52,374 bases of DNA, from NCBI GenBank assembly GCA_947166905.1, contig CAMVFZ010000014.1, positions 1 to 52,374 on the forward strand, in the 5' to 3' direction. Within the stretch, counting starts at the first letter, position 1. Each line of letters opens with the position of its first letter. This DNA is from an uncultured Prevotellaceae bacterium (GTDB lineage: Bacteria > Bacteroidota > Bacteroidia > Bacteroidales > UBA932). This document shows, piece after piece, positions 31,959 to 39,434 of the stretch. A program made the position numbers and the translations under genes. The notes beneath the pieces were generated by a model, which made no database searches, had not been told where the DNA came from, and was given only the letters and a program-made list of their open reading frames with translations.

Positions 31959-32241
31959 ACTTTCTATCAGTGATACAGGCGTGGAAGTGACGTTCCCAGA
32001 GGATTGCGAGTTTACCTGCTTAGTGGCCAACAAAAAGAGCAAGAAGCTTGAGGCCGGAGGAAACTGTACCGATGAACACAGAATCACATTCCCGCTGGTT
32101 GCTTTGGGGGCTGAGATCGCAATGCTCCCTGACGGAATTAGACAGTATGTTGTGGAAAAGGCGTTCTGCTATATTGCGGAAAAGGCCGGAATGAAAATGA
32201 AAGTTGAAAAGCATGTAGAGGAACCGAAGTGGACAACCTGA
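31951..32241 (+). CDS. Small protein, paralogue of the previous gene
   Basis: A 96-residue protein overlapping the previous gene by eight bases. RITFPLVALGAEIAMLPDGI corresponds to the matching segment of its neighbour. Probably an old tandem duplication. Function unknown. Confidence 0.6.
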   Translation: MDKLSISDTGVEVTFPEDCEFTCLVANKKSKKLEAGGNCTDEHRITFPLVALGAEIAMLPDGIRQYVVEKAFCYIAEKAGMKMKVEKHVEEPKWTT

Positions 32242-32305
32242 CCATTGAGGGAAACCCTGTAAAGCGAATCAGTATACTGAATTATTTGGAACGGAGGAAC
32301 AAAAA

Positions 32306-32626
32306 ATGACATTTGAAGACAGCGTGATGCTGACGAGAGCAGTTGAAGTAATACACAAACTTCAGGAGGAAGGAAAGGTTGCAGGAACAGTAAGTGTTGG
32401 CGGCTATGGCTACACAGACGAAGGAGAAAAAAGGCATTACCGCACGGAGGTGTTTATGGTTAGCACGGATACGCCGGAAGGGCTTCCTGCCGGGGAAATC
32501 AGTTACACACCGAGAAAGGGAGATGATTACCCGTGGGAAGCTGCCGTGGTGGTTAACAACATCAGGTATTATGCACTTATCCCCAAGGACGAGTGCTGGA
32601 AGCTATATTTGGATTTTGCGGCGTAA
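32306..32626 (+). CDS. Hypothetical protein
   Basis: A 106-residue mixed alpha/beta protein with a Gly-rich loop (VSVGGYGYTDEGEKRHYRTE). RBS GGAGGAACAA. No family recognised. It lies 13 bases before the Gam-like gene. Confidence 0.6.
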   Translation: MTFEDSVMLTRAVEVIHKLQEEGKVAGTVSVGGYGYTDEGEKRHYRTEVFMVSTDTPEGLPAGEISYTPRKGDDYPWEAAVVVNNIRYYALIPKDECWKLYLDFAA

Positions 32627-32639
32627 GGAGGATTTGGAA

Positions 32640-33263
32640 ATGGAAGCTATTGCGGTTGGAACAGTAACAGATGAGGAAATGGCAATGTTGACAAGAATGA
32701 AGGCCGAACCGAGTTTTATGATGCCTTGTCAGGCCCCGGTCGTTCTCCCGGCAGAACAGGCCCAGCCGGAATCAATGGAGACGGTGTACCAGGGCTTCGT
32801 TGTGGAAGATATGAAAGCGGCGGATTGGGCCTGCCGGAAAGTTGTCCGCTACATGGAGCTGAAAAAGCAGATTGATGATTATGTCAAGGAAGAGATTGCC
32901 CGCCTGAAAGAGTATCAGGCCCGCATGGACTCGGAATATGACGACCACATCAATTTCCTGACGGCGAAGCTTCAGCCTTTTGCCGAAGCACAGATTGAGG
33001 GAACCAAGAAGAAATCATTCCGGCTCCCCGGCGGCAACTTACAGTTCCGCACCAACTATGACGTGACCAAGGACGATGAAAAGCTCATGGCCTACGTCAA
33101 GGACACATGCCCGGAATACATCGAGGTTGAGGAATCTGTGAAATGGGGCGACTTCAAGAAACAACTCACCTGGACGCCAAAGGGCGTTGCCGTAACCCCG
33201 GACGGTGAGGTTTTGGACTTCATCTCCCGGACGGAGAAAAAATCGTTCAAAGTTGAAATCTAA
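32640..33263 (+). CDS. gam: Mu Gam-like host-nuclease inhibitor
   Basis: Start at ATG 32640 after AAGGAGGA, 207 residues. A flexible N-terminus is followed by a long helix (KQIDDYVKEEIARLKEYQAR) and the Gam core KKKSFRLPGGNLQFRTNYD, with a C-terminal DGEVLDFISRTEKKSFKVEI. Gam binds double-strand DNA ends as a Ku-like dimer and protects them from host exonucleases. It pairs with the annealing protein and SSB of this operon. Confidence 0.88.
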   Translation: MEAIAVGTVTDEEMAMLTRMKAEPSFMMPCQAPVVLPAEQAQPESMETVYQGFVVEDMKAADWACRKVVRYMELKKQIDDYVKEEIARLKEYQARMDSEYDDHINFLTAKLQPFAEAQIEGTKKKSFRLPGGNLQFRTNYDVTKDDEKLMAYVKDTCPEYIEVEESVKWGDFKKQLTWTPKGVAVTPDGEVLDFISRTEKKSFKVEI

Positions 33264-33270
33264 TTTGTGC

Positions 33271-33357
33271 GTTAATCAACCAATTTTGCCCCGCCTTGCA
33301 AGTTTTATATACAACCTGTATAAATTATCAAGTGCGGGGTGAAAATTGGTATATGAG
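33271..33357 (+). promoter_or_regulatory. Promoter flanked by inverted half-sites (fourth related element)
   Basis: TTGCAA (33296-33301), 17 bp, TATAAA (33319-33324) is a good sigma70 promoter. Inverted half-sites GTTAATCAACCAATTTTGCC (33271-33290) and its near complement (33338-33357) flank it. They share the CCAATTTTGC core with the copy at 22792, but the spacing is 14 bp shorter. It drives the operon beginning at 33403. Confidence 0.68.
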
Positions 33358-33402
33358 TGCGAGAGGCACCAAAGAATTGATTTATGAAAAGGAGAGAAAA
33401 CC

Positions 33403-33930
33403 ATGGGCAGAAGAAAGAAAAACGAAAACACGGAAACCAGCAAGGAATTGGCGGTAGTCAACGCTGAGGTTGGCGAAGTACAGGAAGTCACGGAAAACGC
33501 GGAAGCAACCGAGGCTGAGTTCACCGAGGCCAGGGAAGTGAAACAGGAAACCGAACAGCGGGAGCCGGAAGCATTGGAACTGACAATCGAAGCGGATTTG
33601 TTCTCCGGCCTGAGGGACGCATTCAATTCCACGCTGCAGGCCCTGCTGGAAAAGGTGACGAGCCGGGAAGTGGACGAAGGGGAAGTGAACCTGAAGCTGA
33701 CCATCTCGCTGGAAAACCAAAATGTGCTGGGGCATAACGTTGTAATTCCCAGCTTCAAGCACGTTGTCACCGGCAACTACAAGGAAAAGATTGAGAACAA
33801 GGGCGCGTTTGGAATACCGCAGACCTATCTGTTCAAGAACAGCCACGGCGAGTACGAGCTGAGGGCGTTGGAAGACAATCTTTTCAGCAACGAGCCGGTT
33901 GACGCAGAGGCGAAGGAGGCCGAGGCATGA
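33403..33930 (+). CDS. Hypothetical protein before SSB
   Basis: The 175-residue protein has a Glu-rich disordered N-terminal half and an ordered second half (LTIEADLFSGLRDAFNSTLQ, then KLTISLENQNVLGHNVVIPS). Stop and SSB start overlap by four bases. It may be a recombination or replication partner. Family not recognised. Confidence 0.6.
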   Translation: MGRRKKNENTETSKELAVVNAEVGEVQEVTENAEATEAEFTEAREVKQETEQREPEALELTIEADLFSGLRDAFNSTLQALLEKVTSREVDEGEVNLKLTISLENQNVLGHNVVIPSFKHVVTGNYKEKIENKGAFGIPQTYLFKNSHGEYELRALEDNLFSNEPVDAEAKEAEA

Positions 33931-34337
33931 ACAGAGTGGTGTTGCTGGGCCGCCTGACAAAAGATCCTGATGTGCGTTACACACAGAATCAGAAGGTTGT
34001 ATGTACGTTCACCCTGGCCGTTGATAGGCCTTTTGTGAATCAGGACGGCAAGCGCGAAGCTGATTTTATCCCGGTAGTGTTGTGGGGCAAGCCTGCGGAA
34101 ATGGCCGGGAACAGCTGCTCCAAGGGCCAAAGGTTATGTGTTGAGGGCCGTATTCAGACGCGAACCTATGATGACGAGAACGGAACCCGGCATTATGTCA
34201 CAGAGGTGGTGGCGTCCGGCTTCGATTATATAGAACGGAAGTCGGACTCCGCAGGAGGCAATCAGGCCCGCCAGCAGGACAGCCCAATGGCAAACATGGG
34301 GCAGGAGGTTCCGTTTGACGAGGAAGTGCCGTTCTGA
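33927..34337 (+). CDS. ssb: Single-stranded DNA-binding protein
   Basis: A 136-residue OB-fold SSB: MNRVVLLGRLTKDPDVRYTQ at the N-terminus, FIPVVLWGKPAEMA in the core, and an acidic tip ending EVPFDEEVPF that recruits partner proteins. Normal bacterial SSB layout. Confidence 0.95.
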   Translation: MNRVVLLGRLTKDPDVRYTQNQKVVCTFTLAVDRPFVNQDGKREADFIPVVLWGKPAEMAGNSCSKGQRLCVEGRIQTRTYDDENGTRHYVTEVVASGFDYIERKSDSAGGNQARQQDSPMANMGQEVPFDEEVPF

Positions 34338-34348
34338 CGGAGGGAAGC

Positions 34349-34450
34349 ATGGATTTATTCGTTGATTTTATCAAGTTCGCCATGTGTATGGCGTGCGCTT
34401 GCGTGTTCGTTATGACGATTGCTGTCATATACACGGTGTACAAAATCTGA
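34349..34450 (+). CDS. Very small membrane peptide
   Basis: A 33-residue reading frame from ATG 34349 behind GGAGGGAAG. It is one hydrophobic helix with three Cys (CMACACVFVMTIAVIYTV). Short and unproven, but with a good ribosome site and fitting gap. Confidence 0.45.
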   Translation: MDLFVDFIKFAMCMACACVFVMTIAVIYTVYKI

Positions 34451-34467
34451 AAAAAGGAGACAAGGCC

Positions 34468-34926
34468 ATGAAATTCAAAGTATTGCGGGTGTGGGGAAGC
34501 TACAACCCGGCGGGAATCACGTTCAACCCAGGCTACTACGCGCTGGCGGCCTGTTTGCTGAGTGATATGTCAGTCGAGGAGGCCATTGCAAAAATCATAT
34601 TGGGAAAAGATGTCAGCGAGGAATTCAAGCCGCAGCGGAAAACCAACAAGCGGGCCGAAATCCGCAAGGCCTACCTGCGGGGCGTGACGGACTACCAGGA
34701 GCTGGCAGATATGTTTCATACAGACAAAAGATATGTGTGGCTGGCCCTGACCGACAAGGGAATTGTGAAGAAGAAGGACTATTTCTTCAGGCTCAGCGAT
34801 CTAATGGAACACGAGCCACAGTTATCACAGAAGGAGATTGCCGGAAGGCTGGGCTGCGGCCTGAGTACAGTGTCAAGGCTTATTCGGGAATGGTACAAAC
34901 AGCACGGGATTGGATATTTTGGGTGA
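34468..34926 (+). CDS. HTH DNA-binding protein
   Basis: Start at ATG 34468 behind AAAAGGAGA; 152 residues. Two helix-turn-helix-like segments are visible: DYQELADMFHTDKRYVWLAL and LSQKEIAGRLGCGLSTVSRL. It is probably a phage regulator or replication accessory protein. The exact family is unclear. Confidence 0.65.
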   Translation: MKFKVLRVWGSYNPAGITFNPGYYALAACLLSDMSVEEAIAKIILGKDVSEEFKPQRKTNKRAEIRKAYLRGVTDYQELADMFHTDKRYVWLALTDKGIVKKKDYFFRLSDLMEHEPQLSQKEIAGRLGCGLSTVSRLIREWYKQHGIGYFG

Positions 34927-34931
34927 TTGCC

Positions 34932-35306
34932 ATGGTGAAAAAGAAAATTGCTGTCGAGGACATGATTGACAGCCTGGTTGAGGACATGAAGCGGGAATAT
35001 TCCAATTGGCTGCACATCAGGGAGAACGGCTGCCGCGACCCTTTTTGGACGGACGGCGCCAACATGAACCTTACCCGGAACCATATCCTGTATGACAAAG
35101 CCAATATAGCCAGGCTCTGCGAGGAAAAAGGCCTGCTGTTGCCGGACGAATACTTCGCCACGCCAACGCCGCCTGAGGTTGAGAACACCTACATGGCGAA
35201 GGGTGGCGAATACAGGGAGCGGCGCATGAGGACGATAGGAACCAGCGCGAACAACTTTACGTTCAGGCCGCCGCCGATTCCGGCAGACGAGCTGGCGTTG
35301 TTTTAG
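34932..35306 (+). CDS. Hypothetical protein
   Basis: A 124-residue protein with DPFWTDGANMNLTRNHILYDK and a Pro-rich end. A similar FWTDG...N..RNHI pattern appears in many small Firmicutes phage proteins. Function unknown. Confidence 0.6.
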   Translation: MVKKKIAVEDMIDSLVEDMKREYSNWLHIRENGCRDPFWTDGANMNLTRNHILYDKANIARLCEEKGLLLPDEYFATPTPPEVENTYMAKGGEYRERRMRTIGTSANNFTFRPPPIPADELALF

Positions 35307-35315
35307 GGAGGAAGC

Positions 35316-35624
35316 ATGGAAAACGTTGAGATGATAGACCACAGAACCTACAAGCAGATAAAGCACATGAACCGGGAGGAAATCAATGCTTTCAGCCGCA
35401 GGCTGGCCAAGAAGGGCTTCGAGAAGGGAATCAAGGCCGCTTCGATTGCCCTGTTCTATGCTCTGCGGAAACAGTACGGCTTCGGCAACCAGAGAATTGA
35501 GCGGGCTTTTGATATGCAGGCCAGCCTGTTAGATGATATGTGGCGTGGCAAAAAGCGTGTAGAGGAGCTGCAAAACGAGCTGGTAGAGGCCGGGATTGAT
35601 TGTTTAAGGGAGGACGATACGTGA
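35316..35624 (+). CDS. Hypothetical helical protein
   Basis: The 102-residue protein is helical and basic (NREEINAFSRRLAKKGFEKG). RBS GGGAGGAAG. Family unknown. Confidence 0.58.
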   Translation: MENVEMIDHRTYKQIKHMNREEINAFSRRLAKKGFEKGIKAASIALFYALRKQYGFGNQRIERAFDMQASLLDDMWRGKKRVEELQNELVEAGIDCLREDDT

Positions 35625-35794
35625 GAGACAAAAAGGCAATAAAGGCCATGAAAGCAATCAAGAGATACTGTAAGAAACATGAGTATTGTTGCGGTTGCGC
35701 GTTTTATCACGCCGGGGAAAAAGCACTCGAAAACCTGTGTATGCTTTATAACCACCAAAACCCGGCCTATTGGAAATTGGAGAAACAAAAATGA
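35621..35794 (+). CDS. Small Cys/His protein
   Basis: GTG start overlapping the previous stop (GTGA). The 57-residue product has CKKHEYCCGCAFYH and a later Cys, a possible zinc site. Function unknown. Confidence 0.55.
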   Translation: MRDKKAIKAMKAIKRYCKKHEYCCGCAFYHAGEKALENLCMLYNHQNPAYWKLEKQK

Positions 35795-36174
35795 TGAAAA
35801 AGCTGATTATCCTGTTCGCCGTGTTTTGGCAGACGCTGAACATCTCGGCCTACTGTCATACCGGGAACAGGACAGCTTCCGGGGTGTGGCCTGTGGCGGG
35901 CGTGACCTGCGCTGCAGACCACCTGCCCTTTGGGAGCAGGATAACATTGCCGGACGGCTCCGTGTGGGTAGTACAGGACAGGTTCGGAGCGGGCTGGAAA
36001 GACCATTTAGATCTGTTTATGGACACAGAAAAGGCCTGCTGGGATTGGGGCCGACAGTATTTGACCTGTAAAGTGGAGGTGCCGGATGATTCTGAACGAA
36101 GTGTTGGGAGAATTCAAAACCTGTACTTGCCCTGCCTGCAAGGGCCGCGGCAAAAGAAAAGCGCTGTTTTTTGA
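35791..36174 (+). CDS. Secreted 3D (double-psi beta-barrel) domain protein
   Basis: The 127-residue protein starts with a signal peptide (MMKKLIILFAVFWQTLNISA). A 3D-type domain follows: GNRTASGVWPVAG, HLPFGSRITLPDGSVWVVQD and DHLDLFMDTEKACWDWGRQ. Such barrels (MltA/RlpA-related) act on or bind peptidoglycan. A secreted wall-acting protein inside the replication region is unusual and may act early or in the lysogen. The last about 29 residues overlap the next gene. Confidence 0.75.
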   Translation: MMKKLIILFAVFWQTLNISAYCHTGNRTASGVWPVAGVTCAADHLPFGSRITLPDGSVWVVQDRFGAGWKDHLDLFMDTEKACWDWGRQYLTCKVEVPDDSERSVGRIQNLYLPCLQGPRQKKSAVF

Positions 36175-36481
36175 TTATTGGTTTAGATGCGAACTATGCA
36201 ATGGCCGAGGCGTTGTTGATAAGGAAAAGGCCAGGGATTGGATGAAACCAATTACATTACACAAGGAAAATGCTGATTTAGATAACGGAGGTGCCGGAAT
36301 GACAGAACCAAAGTTGAAACCTTGTCCATTCTGTGGGGGAGAAGCAGAAGTTTTTGTATCTGATGTTACGGATAGAGCAGTAATATATTGCAGAGGTTGC
36401 GATGCACAAATACAAATGAAGCCAAACGAGCAAGAAGCAATCGAAGCATGGAACAAGCGTGTTGGTGAGGTGGCAGAATGA
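36086..36481 (+). CDS. DnaJ-type zinc finger fused to Lar-like domain
   Basis: A 131-residue protein. Residues 1-45 contain CTCPACKGRGK and CELCNGRG, a DnaJ-like four-Cys zinc site. From residue 72 the sequence MTEPKLKPCPFCGGEAEVFV and the end EQEAIEAWNKR match the Lar restriction-alleviation family. An internal ATG at 36299 with GGAGG upstream could produce the Lar part alone. Confidence 0.72.
   Translation: MILNEVLGEFKTCTCPACKGRGKRKALFFDYWFRCELCNGRGVVDKEKARDWMKPITLHKENADLDNGGAGMTEPKLKPCPFCGGEAEVFVSDVTDRAVIYCRGCDAQIQMKPNEQEAIEAWNKRVGEVAE
36299..36481 (+). CDS. Lar-like restriction alleviation protein from an internal start (alternative)
   Basis: ATG 36299 is preceded by ACGGAGGTGCC with suitable spacing and is in frame with the longer gene. 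The 60-residue product would be a complete Lar-like zinc ribbon (CPFCGG ... CRGC ... AIEAWNKR). Lar of Rac prophage modulates type I restriction; activity here is inference. Confidence 0.5.
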   Translation: MTEPKLKPCPFCGGEAEVFVSDVTDRAVIYCRGCDAQIQMKPNEQEAIEAWNKRVGEVAE

Positions 36482-36699
36482 TTTGGAAAGAAATTGTGTG
36501 CAAGGCAGGAAGATGTCCTCACAAGGATTGTAAGCACCATAAATGCCATCTTCCGCAAAACGGAGTATATAACGGGCAATTATTAAGCGAACTTGAGTAT
36601 GAAATCGAAAACTTTCCAAGGCAAAACAAATGCCCTTATGGAGAGAAATGGATAGTAGGAAAAGGTTTAGCGTGGAGAGGTTGGGAGGTGGCAGAATGA
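36478..36699 (+). CDS. Small Cys/His-rich protein
   Basis: The 73-residue product carries CKAGRCPHKDCKHHKC, a dense Cys/His cluster likely to bind zinc. Its start overlaps the previous stop and its stop overlaps the next start. Function unknown. Confidence 0.6.
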   Translation: MIWKEIVCKAGRCPHKDCKHHKCHLPQNGVYNGQLLSELEYEIENFPRQNKCPYGEKWIVGKGLAWRGWEVAE

Positions 36700-36968
36700 A
36701 ATGTTCTGACTGTAATGGTACAGGGAAAAGCAAGTATGGTTACAATCAACCTTGCACACATTGTTATGGAAAAGGCTTTGTAGAACCGCTGACCAACGAA
36801 GAATATATCCACCGGGCCTCTACAGAAGAACTTGTTAAATTTTTCTGTGAGAAAGCGGCAGAAATTGACTGTATAGCAGGGAACCCCTACCAAGAAGAGG
36901 ATTTTAAAGAGTGGTTAAAGGAGAAATACACGCCAATTTCGCGAGGCCAGGAAAATGGTTTCGAGTAA
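36696..36968 (+). CDS. DnaJ-type zinc finger protein
   Basis: A 90-residue product starting MKCSDCNGTGKSKYG and PCTHCYGKGF, a four-Cys zinc site of DnaJ central-domain type, followed by an acidic helical part. Probably binds protein or nucleic acid. Specific role unknown. Confidence 0.65.
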   Translation: MKCSDCNGTGKSKYGYNQPCTHCYGKGFVEPLTNEEYIHRASTEELVKFFCEKAAEIDCIAGNPYQEEDFKEWLKEKYTPISRGQENGFE

Positions 36969-37003
36969 CTTTCAAGATTTTTCAAGGGAGATGATGAGAG
37001 GAA

Positions 37004-37216
37004 ATGGTTAAAGTGCAAGGTGCAGACGCCGAACTGAGGAATTGCCCATTCTGTGGCAACGACCACTTGTGTATTAGCGTAGAGAAAGGAAACGTATGTG
37101 TCCTATGTGACTTCAATGAAGATGGCTGCGGCGCCAGCAGCGGGTACAGAGGAAGTATTGCCGAAGCAATAGAGGCCTGGAACCGCAGATATGTGCCGCC
37201 ACCGCCGCCGTTATGA
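37004..37216 (+). CDS. Lar-like restriction alleviation protein
   Basis: A 70-residue zinc ribbon: LRNCPFCGNDHLCISVEKGN, CVLCDF and the family end AEAIEAWNRRY. Second of three Lar-like domains in this operon. Confidence 0.72.
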   Translation: MVKVQGADAELRNCPFCGNDHLCISVEKGNVCVLCDFNEDGCGASSGYRGSIAEAIEAWNRRYVPPPPPL

Positions 37217-37225
37217 GGTGCTGAT

Positions 37226-37414
37226 ATGAGGCAGAGAAAATACAAAGTCACAATTACCATTGAGGCGACCATGAATGTCGGAACGGACGGCGAATACGCC
37301 CAGGAAGAAATGGCCATTTGGTACGCCGCCAAGGAAATACAGAAACTTTTACAGGGCCGGGCCGAGATTGGACGCTGGGACGGCAAGGCAACGGAAATAA
37401 CACATTTCGAGTAG
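37226..37414 (+). CDS. Small hypothetical protein
   Basis: A 62-residue product, RBS GAGGTGCTGAT. Strand-helix pattern (KYKVTITIEATMNVGTDGEY) shared loosely with 38077-38283. Unknown. Confidence 0.55.
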   Translation: MRQRKYKVTITIEATMNVGTDGEYAQEEMAIWYAAKEIQKLLQGRAEIGRWDGKATEITHFE

Positions 37415-37440
37415 CTAACGAGTAAGTAACGAGTAGGTGA
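37408..37440 (+). repeat. Three tandem 11-bp repeats
   Basis: CGAGTAGCTAA, CGAGTAAGTAA and CGAGTAGGTGA follow each other with an exact 11-bp period, ending just before the start of the small membrane gene. They may be a protein-binding array or a ribosome loading/reinitiation region. Confidence 0.55.
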
Positions 37441-37445
37441 TTAGC

Positions 37446-37613
37446 ATGGCAAATACAATACTTGGAATTATGGCAAGCGTATTATTGCTAATTATTTATG
37501 TGATTATCGTGCAGGTTTATGTAGTAGTGGTAATATATATGTTTCGTGCCATAAAACACGGATTCCAAGTAATCATCAAGCTGTTACATGGTGGTAATTT
37601 AAGTGACGAGTAA
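37446..37613 (+). CDS. Small membrane protein
   Basis: A 55-residue frame from ATG 37446. A single long hydrophobic segment (ILGIMASVLLLIIYVIIVQV, continuing) is followed by a basic tail. AT-rich codons set it apart from its neighbours. Possibly a moron-like addition. Confidence 0.5.
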   Translation: MANTILGIMASVLLLIIYVIIVQVYVVVVIYMFRAIKHGFQVIIKLLHGGNLSDE

Positions 37614-37630
37614 ATTTTGAGTGCGAAGTA

Positions 37631-37663
37631 GTTGCGAGGTTGTTGCGAGGTTATTGCGAGGTA
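37631..37663 (+). repeat. Second array of three 11-bp repeats
   Basis: GTTGCGAGGTT twice and ATTGCGAGGTA once, exact 11-bp period, directly before the start at 37670. Each unit contains GAGGT, so the last can act as ribosome site. Confidence 0.55.
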
Positions 37664-37669
37664 CACAAA

Positions 37670-37837
37670 ATGAATAAAAAATCTTGTTTAAACTGCGTAT
37701 ATTGCAGGATTGTTGAACCAAAAGGCGTGAAAATGCCTGTATGTGATGCGGGGAGCGGCCTTGCCTGCTTCATCGTGGACGAGGAAAAAGAAGCTGAGAA
37801 CTGTGTTGATTACGAGCCTGCGGAGGTGAGCAAATGA
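37670..37837 (+). CDS. Small Cys-rich protein
   Basis: A 55-residue product from ATG 37670 with CLNCVYC and two further Cys near GLACF and ENCVDY, a likely zinc site. Stop overlaps next start. Function unknown. Confidence 0.6.
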   Translation: MNKKSCLNCVYCRIVEPKGVKMPVCDAGSGLACFIVDEEKEAENCVDYEPAEVSK

Positions 37838-38019
37838 AGAAAGTATTGGCCGCGAGTGTGAATAAGCTGCTGTTGTTCGACACCCAGGAAGATTTTGAGA
37901 AGCACATCAAATTCCTGAAGGAGAGGAAAAGACAATACGCCATTATGGCCAGGCAGGAAGTTGACGGAAAGCTGCGCGTCCTGATTAAGGAACAGTACAA
38001 CAACAACGACCTGCTGTAA
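37834..38019 (+). CDS. Small hypothetical protein
   Basis: A 61-residue helical basic protein (DTQEDFEKHIKFLKERKRQY). Overlaps the previous gene by four bases. Unknown. Confidence 0.55.
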   Translation: MKKVLAASVNKLLLFDTQEDFEKHIKFLKERKRQYAIMARQEVDGKLRVLIKEQYNNNDLL

Positions 38020-38076
38020 TACCAAGCCCGCCTGTATTTTACAGGTGGGCTGTACCAATCAAAGGAGTGATGAATT

Positions 38077-38283
38077 GTGATTAGAAGTTTAGGCCATGAA
38101 TATACTGTGAAGCTGAACGTCTCTGTTGAGATTAAAGTGACAGGACACAGCGGAGATGATGCCGGGGACAACGCTGTTGAGGCCGTGGAGGAAGCGTTAC
38201 AACAAATCGGAGCCGAAGCGGAGGCCGAAGTGCTGGAATTGGAACGCGGTGAAGAGGCCTTAGATGTGACGGAGGACGAGTGA
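38077..38283 (+). CDS. Small acidic protein
   Basis: GTG start after AAAGGAGTG. The 68-residue product has a strand-rich first half and a strongly acidic end (EAEVLELERGEEALDVTEDE). Possible DNA mimic; no family recognised. Confidence 0.55.
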   Translation: MIRSLGHEYTVKLNVSVEIKVTGHSGDDAGDNAVEAVEEALQQIGAEAEAEVLELERGEEALDVTEDE

Positions 38284-38630
38284 TGGATTCTATCCTGACT
38301 AATGACAACGATAGCTGTTATCTCTGCAGGCTTGAAAAGAAGTTCACCCGGAGGGAGTGCTTCCACCACATTTACGGCGGGCCGCTTCGGAACACCAGCG
38401 AGCGCATGGGATTTAAGATTCCGCTGTGCAATAAGCATCACAACATGGGAGACCGGGCTGTGCATTTTAACAGAAAGTTGGATCTAATGTTGAAGCGCCA
38501 ATGCCAGGCCAAGTTTGAAGAAACACATTCCCGGCAGGAATTTATGAAGCTGATAGGCCGGAACTACCTGAGCTGCGTTGACGATTATATTGAGGAAATC
38601 ACGGATTTGCTGAACGGAGGGAAACAATGA
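38283..38630 (+). CDS. HNH-like zinc protein, putative phage recombination nuclease
   Basis: ATG overlaps the previous stop (TGATG). The 115-residue product has CYLCRLEKKFTRRECFHHIY and CNKHHNMGDRAVHFN, Cys/His pairs spaced as in small HNH-like phage proteins of recombination regions. It could be a structure-specific nuclease. Catalytic activity is uncertain. Confidence 0.65.
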   Translation: MDSILTNDNDSCYLCRLEKKFTRRECFHHIYGGPLRNTSERMGFKIPLCNKHHNMGDRAVHFNRKLDLMLKRQCQAKFEETHSRQEFMKLIGRNYLSCVDDYIEEITDLLNGGKQ

Positions 38631-38836
38631 GCGAATATTACAAGCTTCTCATCACAAAGGAGAGGAAGAACGGCACGAAATTCTCAATGTCGGTAGCTTA
38701 TGAGATGCGGGCCGAGTGCCTTGTGGCCGCAGAAGAAGACTTCGAACGCTGGAAGAAACAGCCGGACGTGATAGAGCTTTACCTGTTCCGGGTAGATTAC
38801 AAAGGCGTGAAAGAGCTGCGGAGGTACGAGAAATGA
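38627..38836 (+). CDS. Small hypothetical protein
   Basis: A 69-residue basic/acidic protein overlapped on both sides by four bases. No motif. Unknown. Confidence 0.52.
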   Translation: MSEYYKLLITKERKNGTKFSMSVAYEMRAECLVAAEEDFERWKKQPDVIELYLFRVDYKGVKELRRYEK

Positions 38837-39063
38837 GCGGAGACGTTAGCGGATACCTGATATGCTCTGTATCGGCCCTGGCCTGGTGTTCTGACCGGGA
38901 AGGGGCTTTGGAAGCTGCAAAAAGGCTGAACGGCAAGAAAGCAAATGTTGATATGATTGTGCGGTCTGTGCTTACGAATGGCACTATGGGCGGTGACATA
39001 ACGCTGGTAGATGACGAGGGTGTCAAAGAATACAGGAAAGTTGAGGTGAAAAAACATGAGTAA
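38833..39063 (+). CDS. Small hypothetical protein
   Basis: A 76-residue product. Mixed fold (REGALEAAKRLNGKKANVDM), overlapped by the next gene. Unknown. Confidence 0.52.
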   Translation: MSGDVSGYLICSVSALAWCSDREGALEAAKRLNGKKANVDMIVRSVLTNGTMGGDITLVDDEGVKEYRKVEVKKHE

Positions 39064-39274
39064 TTGGGGCGCGCCTCAGTGGGTGATACTGTTCTTCCTA
39101 ATAGTGGGCGAATTACAGAGCATCTGCAGAAATGTTGACTTAGCCATTAAAGCTGACGAAGAGATTGCGGAACGCGCAATCAGGGACAGAAGGAATTGGC
39201 AGGGTAATATTTTCAGCCATGCGGTATTGACGCTGATAATTGCCTATACGCTGGCGAAAGGAGGCTTCTGGTAA
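39056..39274 (+). CDS. Small membrane-associated protein
   Basis: The 72-residue product has hydrophobic segments at the N-terminus (WVILFFLIVGELQ) and C-terminus (AVLTLIIAYTLAKGGFW), with a charged helix between. Unknown; overlaps neighbours by 8 and 1 bases. Confidence 0.55.
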   Translation: MSNWGAPQWVILFFLIVGELQSICRNVDLAIKADEEIAERAIRDRRNWQGNIFSHAVLTLIIAYTLAKGGFW

Positions 39275-39432
39275 TGGCAGACGAGAAGAAACCGACAGCG
39301 GCGCAGATTAAATACGCCTATGACCTGATTGATAAGCTTGGCTACGACAGGGACGATTACGATTTCGACAAGATGACGCGGCAACAGGCAATCCGGCTTA
39401 TTGCCCAGCTTAAAAGGGAATGGGAGGGCTGA
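39274..39432 (+). CDS. Small hypothetical protein
   Basis: A 52-residue product from ATG 39274 (TAATG overlap), RBS AAAGGAGG. TAAQIKYAYDLIDKLGYDRD resembles small domains at the end of replication or DUF3072-type proteins. Function unknown. Confidence 0.58.
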   Translation: MADEKKPTAAQIKYAYDLIDKLGYDRDDYDFDKMTRQQAIRLIAQLKREWEG

Positions 39433-39434
39433 AC

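Noticed and set aside
37408..37663. CRISPR array
   Set aside because: Units are 11 bp with no spacers; simple tandem repeats.
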